The translations under genes and the position numbers were made by a program. Of a DNA stretch of 18,031 nt, positions 12,667 to 18,031 are shown piece after piece. The DNA lies in contig JACQNV010000026.1 in NCBI GenBank assembly GCA_016202865.1, forward strand, positions 1 through 18,031. The letters run 5' to 3'. The notes under the pieces were generated by a model. That model worked only from the letters and a program-made list of their open reading frames with translations. It did no database searches and was not told the DNA's origin. The DNA comes from Candidatus Aenigmatarchaeota archaeon. GTDB lineage: Archaea; Aenigmatarchaeota; Aenigmatarchaeia; QMZP01; JACQNV01. Position 1 is the first letter of the stretch, and each line of letters begins with the position of its first letter.

Positions 12667-13668
12667 ATGAAATTTTCTAAACCAACAGCAGGGAGCAGGG
12701 GATATTGGCACAGAAAGAGAGCTAAAAGGATTTATCCAAGGTTAGGAGGAAAGTCAGTTCTAGCTTCTATCCACACAGATAAAGTTATACCTGTAGCTTT
12801 TGCCGGCTACAAAGCTGGTATGACAAGGATCAGTTATATCAATGAAAGGAAAGGATCAGCTTTCTATGGACAGGAAACAGTTAAGGCTGTCACTGTTCTT
12901 GACTGTCCGCCTCTTGTTGTTCTTGGAATAAAAACTTACAGGAAGACGCCGTACGGACTCGAGGAAAAGAGTTGTGTTTTGGCAGAAAAACAATCTAAAG
13001 ATTTGAACAGAAAAATAAATTTGGCCAAAGACCCTAAAACTAAGGCAAAGCTTGATGAAATTGAAAAAGGATTAAACAGTTTACATGACATAAGATTGAT
13101 TGTGCATACTCAACCCAGAGATTCTGGTGTGAGCAAGAAGACCCCCGAACTATTTGAAATTGGCTTGTCTGGAGATTTGAAATCTAAATGGGGATATGCT
13201 AAAGAAAAATTGGGCGGCCAACTAAAACCAGAGGATATGTTTAAAGAGGGCGAGTTCATTGATGTTCAGGCTGTCACAACCGGTAAAGGCACTCAAGGTC
13301 CTGTGAAAAGGCATGGTGTAAAAGTGAGAAGCAGAAAGAACAAAGGTAAGCAAAGGCATGTTGGTTCTCTTGGTCCATACCACCCAGCAAGGGTTTTGCC
13401 TGTTTATATTCCACACCCAGGTCAGATGGGTTTCCACAACAGGACAGATTTCAACAAGAGGGTTTTGAAGATTTCTTCAGAAGGATTGACACCAGAAGGC
13501 GGTTGGGTAAATTATGGCGTTGTGAAGGGAAATTATATTTTGCTGGAGGGCTCTGTCCCAGGACCTAGAAAAAGGTTGATAATATTAAGAAAAGCTGTCA
13601 GATTCCATGGCAAAGAAGAGCCTTTCAAGATAAGCGCTGTTTCTTTGGAAAGCCAACAGGGTAGCTGA
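12667..13668 (+). CDS. rpl3: Large ribosomal subunit protein uL3, 333 aa
   Basis: 50S protein that nucleates assembly and reaches the peptidyl transferase centre. Complete and of normal archaeal length. Visible family features are N-terminal GSRGYWHRKRAKRIYPR, AFAGYKAGMTR, DVQAVTTGKGTQGPVKRHGV and the central PGQMGFHNRTDFNKRV. AAGGAT precedes the ATG. It ends the operon. uL3 normally begins the uL3-uL4-uL23-uL2 cluster in archaea; here nothing of that cluster follows, and an unrelated membrane protein gene with its own promoter comes next. Confidence 0.95.
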   Translation: MKFSKPTAGSRGYWHRKRAKRIYPRLGGKSVLASIHTDKVIPVAFAGYKAGMTRISYINERKGSAFYGQETVKAVTVLDCPPLVVLGIKTYRKTPYGLEEKSCVLAEKQSKDLNRKINLAKDPKTKAKLDEIEKGLNSLHDIRLIVHTQPRDSGVSKKTPELFEIGLSGDLKSKWGYAKEKLGGQLKPEDMFKEGEFIDVQAVTTGKGTQGPVKRHGVKVRSRKNKGKQRHVGSLGPYHPARVLPVYIPHPGQMGFHNRTDFNKRVLKISSEGLTPEGGWVNYGVVKGNYILLEGSVPGPRKRLIILRKAVRFHGKEEPFKISAVSLESQQGS

Positions 13669-13701
13669 TGGTTTTAAATTCTCTTTTAAATAACTAATTA
13701 T

Positions 13702-13923
13702 ATGACAATTTGGAAGCCTAAAAAAGAATTACTCCTTGGAACAAAATGGAAGTTTGCTGTCTTAATTTTGCTTGTGGCTATGTTCGCGCTGTTGATAAAG
13801 CTCCTAGTAATTAGCCTTTCCTTCGATCCAATTGTACCAATAATAATTGTCCTGCTGTTGATTATTCTAGTTCCTGTAACTGCTTTTATAGTCGAGTTGT
13901 TTTTCACAACAGGGCATACTTAG
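13702..13923 (+). CDS. Small two-helix membrane protein, 73 aa
   Basis: After a basic start (MTIWKPKKELLLGTKWK) come two hydrophobic segments, about 17-40 and 43-68, linked by SFDP. The Lys-rich N-terminus should face the cytoplasm, and the tail is short. No family recognised. TTTTAAATAA (13684-13693) ending about 9 nt before the ATG is its likely TATA-like element, so the mRNA is leaderless or nearly so, separate from the ribosomal operon. It is convergent with EF-1alpha. Confidence 0.6.
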   Translation: MTIWKPKKELLLGTKWKFAVLILLVAMFALLIKLLVISLSFDPIVPIIIVLLLIILVPVTAFIVELFFTTGHT

Positions 13924-13936
13924 TTGATAGCTTTGG

Positions 13937-13983
13937 CTGATTATTAATAAAATAAAAACAGAAGGGGAAAAATAAACACCCCT
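13937..13983 (-). terminator. Terminator of the EF-1alpha gene
   Basis: On the minus strand, AGGGG (13979-13983) pairs with CCCCT (13963-13967) around an 11-nt loop, followed by a T-rich run (13938-13960). Good hairpin plus U-tract just after the EF-1alpha stop. Confidence 0.5.
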
Positions 13984-13997
13984 GTAACTAATATGAA

Positions 13998-15272
13998 TTA
14001 TTTAGCCTTGACATAGTCAAGACATATTCCAGCTGCAACTGTTTTACCCATATCTCTGATTGCGAACTTTGCCAACTCTGGGAAATCAGATTGCTTTTCG
14101 ATCACAACTGGCTGCAAAGGCTGGACTTTTATGATTGCTGCGTCACCTGTTTTCAATAATTCTTTGTCCACTGTGACTTCTGCCCCTGTTTTAGGATCAA
14201 TTTTCTTGATTATTTCAACAATCTTGCCTGCAACATGTGTTGTGTGTAAGTGGAATACAGGTGTGTAACCCTTTGTCATGACTGTTGGATGCTGTAAGAC
14301 AATTATTTGTCCTGTGAATTCTTTGACGACTGTTGGCGGACTGTCTGGTTTACCAACCATGTCACCCTTTTTCACAGATTTCTTTTCAACACCCTTCATG
14401 TTAACTCCAATGTTATCTCCTGGTATTGCCTGTGTCAATTGTTTGTGATGCATTTCCATTGATTTGACTTCTGCTGCCAAACCTTCTGGTTCAATTATAA
14501 CTTTATCGCCAGGTTTCATTATTCCTGTTTCAATTTTACCTGTTACAACGGCACCAACACCTGTAATGTTCAATACGCTTTGGACAGACATTCTAAGCGG
14601 TTTGTTAAGAGGCCTTTCTACAGGTTTTACATGAGCATCTAATGTGCCATATAATGTTTCTCCCTTGTACCAAGGCATTTTGTCTGTTTTCTTGAACACA
14701 TTATCTCCCATGTATGCTGAAACTGGGACGAATGGTATGTCTTCAACCTTAAAGCCGACTGATTTTAAAAGCGTTGTTACTGTTGTCTTAACTTCATTGA
14801 ATTTTTTCTCGTCATAACCAATTGCATCCATTTTATTTAGGGCTATGATCATCTGCTTTATTCCTAAAACTTTAGATAAGTAGATGTGCTCCTTTGTTTG
14901 TTCCTGAATTCCGTCTTTTGCAGAGACAACTAATACTGCGACATCTGCTTGTGAAGCACCGGTAATCATATTCTTGACAAAGTCTCTATGTCCAGGTGCA
15001 TCGATTAAAGTGAAGTAAAATTTGTTTGTTTCAAAGCCTTTGTACATCAAGTCAATTGTAACTCCTCTTTCTCTTTCCTCTTTTAGTTGATCCATGACGA
15101 AAGCGAATTCAAAAGTCTCTTTTTTCAGCTCTTTTGCCAATTCCTTAAGCTTTCTCATGTCCTGGTCTGATATGTTACCAGAGTCATATAATAGTCTACC
15201 GACTAATGTTGACTTTCCATGATCTACATGACCTATTGTTATTAAATTCAAATGCGGCTTCTCTCCTGCCAT
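13998..15272 (-). CDS. tuf: Elongation factor 1-alpha, 424 aa
   Basis: GTPase that delivers aminoacyl-tRNA to the ribosome. G1 GHVDHGKS (14-21), switch I region RERGVTIDLMYKGFET, G3 DAPGHRDFVKNM, G4 NKMD, then two beta-barrel domains; C-terminus FAIRDMGKTVAAGICLD is typical. Length and sequence support start ATG 15272; an upstream in-frame TTG (15320) would add 16 residues. The chosen ATG lacks a Shine-Dalgarno site. In many archaea uS10 follows EF-1alpha; here a terminator follows directly. Its leader carries a mini-ORF and hairpin. Confidence 0.96.
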   Translation of the reverse strand: MAGEKPHLNLITIGHVDHGKSTLVGRLLYDSGNISDQDMRKLKELAKELKKETFEFAFVMDQLKEERERGVTIDLMYKGFETNKFYFTLIDAPGHRDFVKNMITGASQADVAVLVVSAKDGIQEQTKEHIYLSKVLGIKQMIIALNKMDAIGYDEKKFNEVKTTVTTLLKSVGFKVEDIPFVPVSAYMGDNVFKKTDKMPWYKGETLYGTLDAHVKPVERPLNKPLRMSVQSVLNITGVGAVVTGKIETGIMKPGDKVIIEPEGLAAEVKSMEMHHKQLTQAIPGDNIGVNMKGVEKKSVKKGDMVGKPDSPPTVVKEFTGQIIVLQHPTVMTKGYTPVFHLHTTHVAGKIVEIIKKIDPKTGAEVTVDKELLKTGDAAIIKVQPLQPVVIEKQSDFPELAKFAIRDMGKTVAAGICLDYVKAK

Positions 15273-15302
15273 AGTTTGTGGTTGGAAACTGAATTTCAGC
15301 TG

Positions 15303-15346
15303 GAAGTTGACAACGGTCAACTTCGTCCCCTTACGGTCAGTTTCAT
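15303..15346 (-). promoter_or_regulatory. EF-1alpha leader: 9-codon mini-ORF and hairpin
   Basis: ATG 15346 begins MKLTVRGRS-TGA (15317-15346), with GGAGG (15356-15360) nine nt upstream. Its TGA overlaps TTG 15320, which is in frame with EF-1alpha. The overlap lies in a perfect 9-bp hairpin GAAGTTGAC/GTCAACTTC (15303-15311/15316-15324, loop AACG). Translation of the mini-ORF could open or close this hairpin (inference). Confidence 0.45.
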
Positions 15347-15368
15347 CCCTTTCGACCTCCTATTATAC

Positions 15369-15376
15369 TATATAAA
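15369..15376 (-). promoter_or_regulatory. TATA box of the EF-1alpha gene
   Basis: TTTATATA on the minus strand. The expected start lies near 15346, almost at the mini-ORF ATG, so the GGAGG at 15356-15360 may or may not be inside the mRNA. Confidence 0.55.
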
Positions 15377-15488
15377 TAGTATTTTAGATTAGATATAGTA
15401 ACTTGGGTATTTAAATATCTTTCTGAAACCTGAAAAACAATAAGAAAAGCAAAAAAAATCAATAGCCTTCCATTAAACTAATTTTAAT

Positions 15489-15677
15489 TTATCTTTTGTG
15501 TTTTTGGAAACAATCTCTACAATAGACTGGCCTGTCTCCAGATGGCTTAAATGGAACTTGTGTTTGTTGACCACAGTCTGAACACACTGCGTCGTGCATT
15601 TCTCTTGGTCCTCCAAAGCTCCTTCTTGGGCCGCCTCTGAATCCGCCGCCACTACTACCGCCTTCTCTAAAGCTCAT
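15489..15677 (-). CDS. Small CxxC zinc-ribbon protein, 62 aa
   Basis: A Gly/Arg/Ser-rich tail (about 1-25; RGG-like, FRGGPRRSFGGPRE) precedes a compact zinc ribbon MHDAVCSDCGQQTQVPFKPS with CSDC (32-35) and CRDC (53-56). This treble-clef-like domain is widespread in small-genome archaea and bacteria; its function is not established, but the RGG tail suggests nucleic-acid binding. GGAG lies about 11 nt upstream of the ATG, and a TATA box (15760-15769) implies a leader of about 60 nt. EF-1alpha downstream has its own promoter. Confidence 0.8.
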   Translation of the reverse strand: MSFREGGSSGGGFRGGPRRSFGGPREMHDAVCSDCGQQTQVPFKPSGDRPVYCRDCFQKHKR

Positions 15678-15831
15678 TTATTCTCTTTCTCCATTAGGCT
15701 TAGAAATAGCTCTCATCGACTACTTGCAAACAGTTTTGTACTCTTTTACTATTCTACCCTATTTTATAACAAGCTAACGAAATTAGGTTACCTAACTCGC
15801 TTCTTGCTGACAGAATATATGGAGACCGAGT
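15678..15831. promoter_or_regulatory. Promoter and leader of the zinc-ribbon gene
   Basis: TTATAAAATAGGG (minus, 15757-15769) is identical to the zinc-finger gene promoter at 4703-4715. Farther upstream, 15770-15808 is a broken palindrome around TTAGGTTACCTAA (15783-15795), with CAAG/CTTG and CGA/TCG arms, possibly an operator or the kinase gene's transcript end. No gene seen. Confidence 0.4.
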
Positions 15832-16533
15832 TTATAAAGGCGCAGGATTGCCGAATCTTGTCCTCAAGTCAGCTTTTATTCTCTCCAAATCCTCAGGTGT
15901 ATTGTTTACATATTTCAGAACAACTAGGTCTTGTACATTGGGTGGTGTGAGATCTAGAGCAAGACCCATCCTCTGCAGAGCCGTCTCCCTAGTATATCCT
16001 TTTTCTTCCATTCTTCTTGTTATTTGAACTTCTCTATCGGCTCTCAAAAAAATCATATATCTTCTTACTACTGGCAATAATGCAGCTTCGATTTTGATAG
16101 CGTTTTCTCTAGAGGGCGGACTGGTAAATGGTTCTATTACAACATCCTTTCCTTGGAGAAGATCAGAATCTCTTTTTACCATTAATTCCTTCCAACATAC
16201 ATAGGATATGTGAAATCTATCTTCGTCTGATAACAGTTCTCCTGCAATCATCTTATCTATGTGATCTTCTATAACTTGCCTAGCGGTTTCTGGAGAATAT
16301 GTACAATCGTTTTCACTCCAAAACCTTCTCCAAAAATTATACTGAAAATCACTATCTACGATCTGCCTTATAATTGGTCGGAATTCTATCTTGTCCCACC
16401 CTACAGCTTCTCTCAGATTATTTATCTCATTATCAATAGCATATTGCCCAAAACCAAGTTCAGTTCCAAAATATTTTCTTATAGTTGTTTTACCAGCGCC
16501 AGAATCCCCCTGAACGACTACTAGATTTGTCAT
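15832..16533 (-). CDS. P-loop kinase, CoaE/adenylate-kinase-like, 233 aa
   Basis: Walker A GDSGAGKTT (9-17) follows a beta strand at the very N-terminus (MTNLVVVQ), typical of nucleoside/nucleotide-type kinases. VVIEPFTS is a Walker B-like strand. FLRADREVQITRRMEEKGYT then TRETALQRM resembles the LID region of dephospho-CoA kinases. YVNNTPEDLERIKADL matches the usual last helix. The middle (about 50-115, with several Trp) is non-standard, so the substrate cannot be named. A TATA-like TTTATAATC (16553-16561) 20-28 nt upstream of the ATG implies a leaderless mRNA. Confidence 0.75.
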   Translation of the reverse strand: MTNLVVVQGDSGAGKTTIRKYFGTELGFGQYAIDNEINNLREAVGWDKIEFRPIIRQIVDSDFQYNFWRRFWSENDCTYSPETARQVIEDHIDKMIAGELLSDEDRFHISYVCWKELMVKRDSDLLQGKDVVIEPFTSPPSRENAIKIEAALLPVVRRYMIFLRADREVQITRRMEEKGYTRETALQRMGLALDLTPPNVQDLVVLKYVNNTPEDLERIKADLRTRFGNPAPL

Positions 16534-16610
16534 ATTATTTATTGATGCTAGGGATTATAAACTTTGTTTTTAACAATTTACAAGTAGTAAACACAAATCA
16601 TTATCGACTA

Positions 16611-16780
16611 GTATAAGCTTTAAAATTAGTGTGAGTCAGCTAAAGCGGCTTTGACTCACATCTCTCAAACAACTTAAAGCCAAATGTCCTGTTGTTTGAG
16701 ATCAGACTGGGTCTGGTGTTTCGCACACAAACCTTTGGGCCATGTAGCGAACTTCTTGACGATAGAATTTAGCTTCCCTT
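16611..16780. ncRNA. Hairpin-rich non-coding stretch, candidate structured RNA
   Basis: Four hairpins in a row: GTGAGTCA/TGACTCAC (16631-16638/16652-16659), CTCAAACAAC/GTTGTTTGAG (16664-16673/16691-16700), CAGAC/GTCTG (16703-16707/16711-16715) and TTCGC/GCGAA (16720-16724/16747-16751). All long stems are perfect. Plus-strand TTTAAAA (16619-16625) and a T-rich CCCTTTCATTTTTC near 16774-16787 might bound a transcript; on the minus strand it would be the peptidase 3' UTR. It matches no tRNA, SRP, RNase P or C/D box pattern that I can see. Confidence 0.45.
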
Positions 16781-17251
16781 TCATTTTTCACATAAATTTA
16801 CAGGTATGCTTCTTATTCCACCTTCAGTTAATTTGAATGCGTTGAAATGTAAATGTGATTCGCTCATTACACCCGATTGTCCTGTGTATCCTAATGGCTT
16901 GCCGCTTTCTACATCCTGCCCCTCACTTACTGGGACATCTGGCCCCAAATGTAGATATTCTGTAAATGTTCCATCTGGATGCTCTATACAAACATAATTG
17001 GTGTGTTTATTTGCCAGTTTTTTGATCTCTTCTATGTCCATTCCTATAAGGTCTTGTGGTCTGAAGTGTGTAGTTGATCCTCTTTGAACTGAAAAAACTT
17101 TACCTTCTGCTGCAGCTAAAACCTCTGTATCTAAATCCACAACAAAGTCTATTGCGTACCTCGCTTCTGGGAAGTTTTCATGTGCAAACTGTCCAGTAGG
17201 TTTTGCTTCCCTATAAACCACGCCTTCGCGAAACGGAACTCTATATTCCAT
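16781..17251 (-). CDS. M23-type metallopeptidase domain protein, 156 aa
   Basis: A single-domain LytM/M23-like fold. RYAIDFVVDLDTEVLAAAEG carries the Asp ligand (Asp35) and the start of the barrel, His24 lies before it, and ESHLHF (His133-x-His135) is the second zinc motif; YLHLGP and the PVSEGQDVESGKPLGYTGQS region are classic family strands. No signal peptide or membrane helix is seen, so it acts in the cytoplasm or leaves by another route. M23 enzymes usually cut peptidoglycan cross-bridges, which archaea lack, so its substrate is open. A TATA box TTATAAAG (17275-17282) 24-31 nt upstream implies a leaderless mRNA. Confidence 0.8.
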   Translation of the reverse strand: MEYRVPFREGVVYREAKPTGQFAHENFPEARYAIDFVVDLDTEVLAAAEGKVFSVQRGSTTHFRPQDLIGMDIEEIKKLANKHTNYVCIEHPDGTFTEYLHLGPDVPVSEGQDVESGKPLGYTGQSGVMSESHLHFNAFKLTEGGIRSIPVNLCEK

Positions 17252-17274
17252 ACAAAAATAATGTTAGTTTGTTA

Positions 17275-17395
17275 CTTTATAAGGTTAATCACTGGGGAGT
17301 GGTATTAATATAGGACTCGAAGTTAAACTTTTATACACCACAATATACAACTAGATACGCTGTAATATCATTTAGTTGACAATAAGCTATATAAA
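17275..17395. promoter_or_regulatory. Divergent promoters of peptidase and winged-helix gene
   Basis: Minus: TTATAAAG (17275-17282). Plus: TATATAAA (17388-17395), 23-30 nt before ATG 17418, with AAGC as a BRE-like upstream element. A further plus-strand CTTTTATAC near 17328-17336 has no gene at the right distance. Confidence 0.5.
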
Positions 17396-17417
17396 TACCT
17401 CAGTATAATATATATTC

Positions 17418-17669
17418 ATGAAAAGGGACCCGCTAGAGATAATGCAAGCCATTTTAAGGGCGTTGGAAGAGAAGCACGAAGCCATGTCGCTAAACCAGCT
17501 TGCACACGAAACAGGCATACACAATGTCACTGTGAGAAGGTATGTTCAGATGATTGAAATGGTGAGGCAAGAACCAACAATAGAGGTCATTAAAACAAGT
17601 AGCTCTGTAATCGTTAGGATAGTAAAACAAGGTGGCACAGTTGTGCGGGAGGAGGTAAGTTATGGGTAA
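17418..17669 (+). CDS. Winged helix-turn-helix protein, 83 aa
   Basis: Residues about 4-60 form a compact DNA-binding helix-turn-helix: ALEEKHEAMSLNQLAHETGI is helix 1 and the turn, and NVTVRRYVQMIEMV the recognition helix. The strands after it (TIEVIKTSSSVIVRIVKQ) form the wing. It is probably a small transcription regulator; the target may be its own operon. The mRNA is leaderless from TATA 17388-17395. Its 3' end overlaps the next gene by 8 nt, and the GGAGG for that gene lies inside this one. Confidence 0.75.
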   Translation: MKRDPLEIMQAILRALEEKHEAMSLNQLAHETGIHNVTVRRYVQMIEMVRQEPTIEVIKTSSSVIVRIVKQGGTVVREEVSYG

Positions 17670-18024
17670 CGAGAATTTAGAAATTAGGCCAACAAGCGAA
17701 CCTGAAAGCGAGATAAGATATGGAATAATTATGGAAAAAGTCTGTACTAAGCTCAGAAGGCTTGCGATGGTTGGGGCATTTCCTCACAAGGCAGAGGTTG
17801 TAAATTTGTTAAGTTCTACAGCAGGTTTGCAAAAAGAGCTGACCGAGGACAAAAACTTAAAAAAGGAGACTAAAGACAAATTGCTCACAAGGGTTGACAC
17901 GCTTAACTGGTTTATGGGGTCGCTGGTAGATGAAATTCAGGAAGTTGAAAAGTTAAATCAAACAGCTGGGGGTCAGGCAACTACAACTCAGCAAGAAGCA
18001 GACGAATTTGATTATGTAGGATGA
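17662..18024 (+). CDS. Unknown helical protein, 120 aa
   Basis: ATG 17662 is preceded by a strong GGAGGAGGT a few nt upstream, inside the winged-helix gene, so the two genes are translationally linked. The protein is mostly charged alpha-helix (KLRRLAMVGAFPHKAEVVNL, LLTRVDTLNWFMGSLVDEIQ) with a Gln/Thr/Gly-rich linker and acidic C-terminus. No family recognised; a partner of the winged-helix protein is a reasonable guess. An ATG at 18021 overlaps its TGA and may begin a third gene outside the window. Confidence 0.7.
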   Translation: MGNENLEIRPTSEPESEIRYGIIMEKVCTKLRRLAMVGAFPHKAEVVNLLSSTAGLQKELTEDKNLKKETKDKLLTRVDTLNWFMGSLVDEIQEVEKLNQTAGGQATTTQQEADEFDYVG

Positions 18025-18031
18025 ATATAAA

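Noticed and set aside
13698..13907. 69-codon minus-strand ORF opposite the small membrane protein
   Set aside because: The plus frame has a promoter-like box and two proper membrane helices; the minus frame is polar repeats of Ile/Asn/Ser with no ribosome site.
16611..16780. SRP RNA, RNase P RNA or H/ACA RNA
   Set aside because: The conserved core motifs of SRP and RNase P are absent; an AGATCA resembling an H box is present at 16699-16704 but no convincing ACA placement was found.

Overview
The window comes from an archaeon. Evidence is archaeal/eukaryote-type uS13, uS4, uS11 and uL3, EF-1alpha, a Vps4/CdvC-type ATPase, bulge-helix-bulge (BHB) type tRNA introns, and TATA boxes 22-31 nt before the first start codon of many transcripts (leaderless transcription), with Shine-Dalgarno sites mainly inside operons. 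Compact AT-rich gene packing, small zinc-finger proteins, LamG-type surface proteins and a heavily interrupted tRNA suggest a small-genome DPANN-like lineage. That placement is inference; no 16S rRNA is present.

Layout. 1-3636 (minus) is the 5' 1212 codons of a giant surface protein: five membrane helices, a Ser/Thr/Pro/Glu-rich stalk, a LamG domain and Ig-like repeats; its C-terminus lies outside the window. Divergent from it at 3687-4007 is a tRNA-Ser(GGA) broken by introns in the D-loop, anticodon loop, T-loop and probably the variable arm. 4045-4583 holds two small convergent genes separated by a large inverted repeat; the second, a zinc-finger gene, has a structured leader that can hide its Shine-Dalgarno site. 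CdvC/Vps4 (minus) and pyrG (plus) then diverge from a shared promoter region.

7593-8862 looks like an inserted or recombined block: a HEPN/nucleotidyltransferase pair bounded by the 3' end of pyrG and a second 57-bp copy of that 3' end that differs only at three synonymous positions. The HEPN gene has an in-frame UAG before its conserved C-terminal helix. 8871-10447 is a two-gene secreted coiled-coil/lipoprotein operon.

10513-13668 is a ribosomal operon with a long structured leader and an unusual order: uS13, an unknown 80-aa gene, uS4, uS11, then uL3. 13702-15376 holds a small membrane protein convergent with EF-1alpha, whose leader has a 9-codon mini-ORF ending in a perfect hairpin. 15489-17251 (minus) carries a zinc-ribbon protein, a P-loop kinase, a hairpin-rich non-coding stretch and an M23-type peptidase. 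17418-18024 is a winged-helix gene overlapping an unknown helical gene.

The most novel signals are the multi-intron tRNA-Ser, the pyrG-end duplication around the HEPN/MNT cassette with its internal amber codon, the zinc-finger leader switch candidate, and the structured intergenic RNA near 16631-16752.
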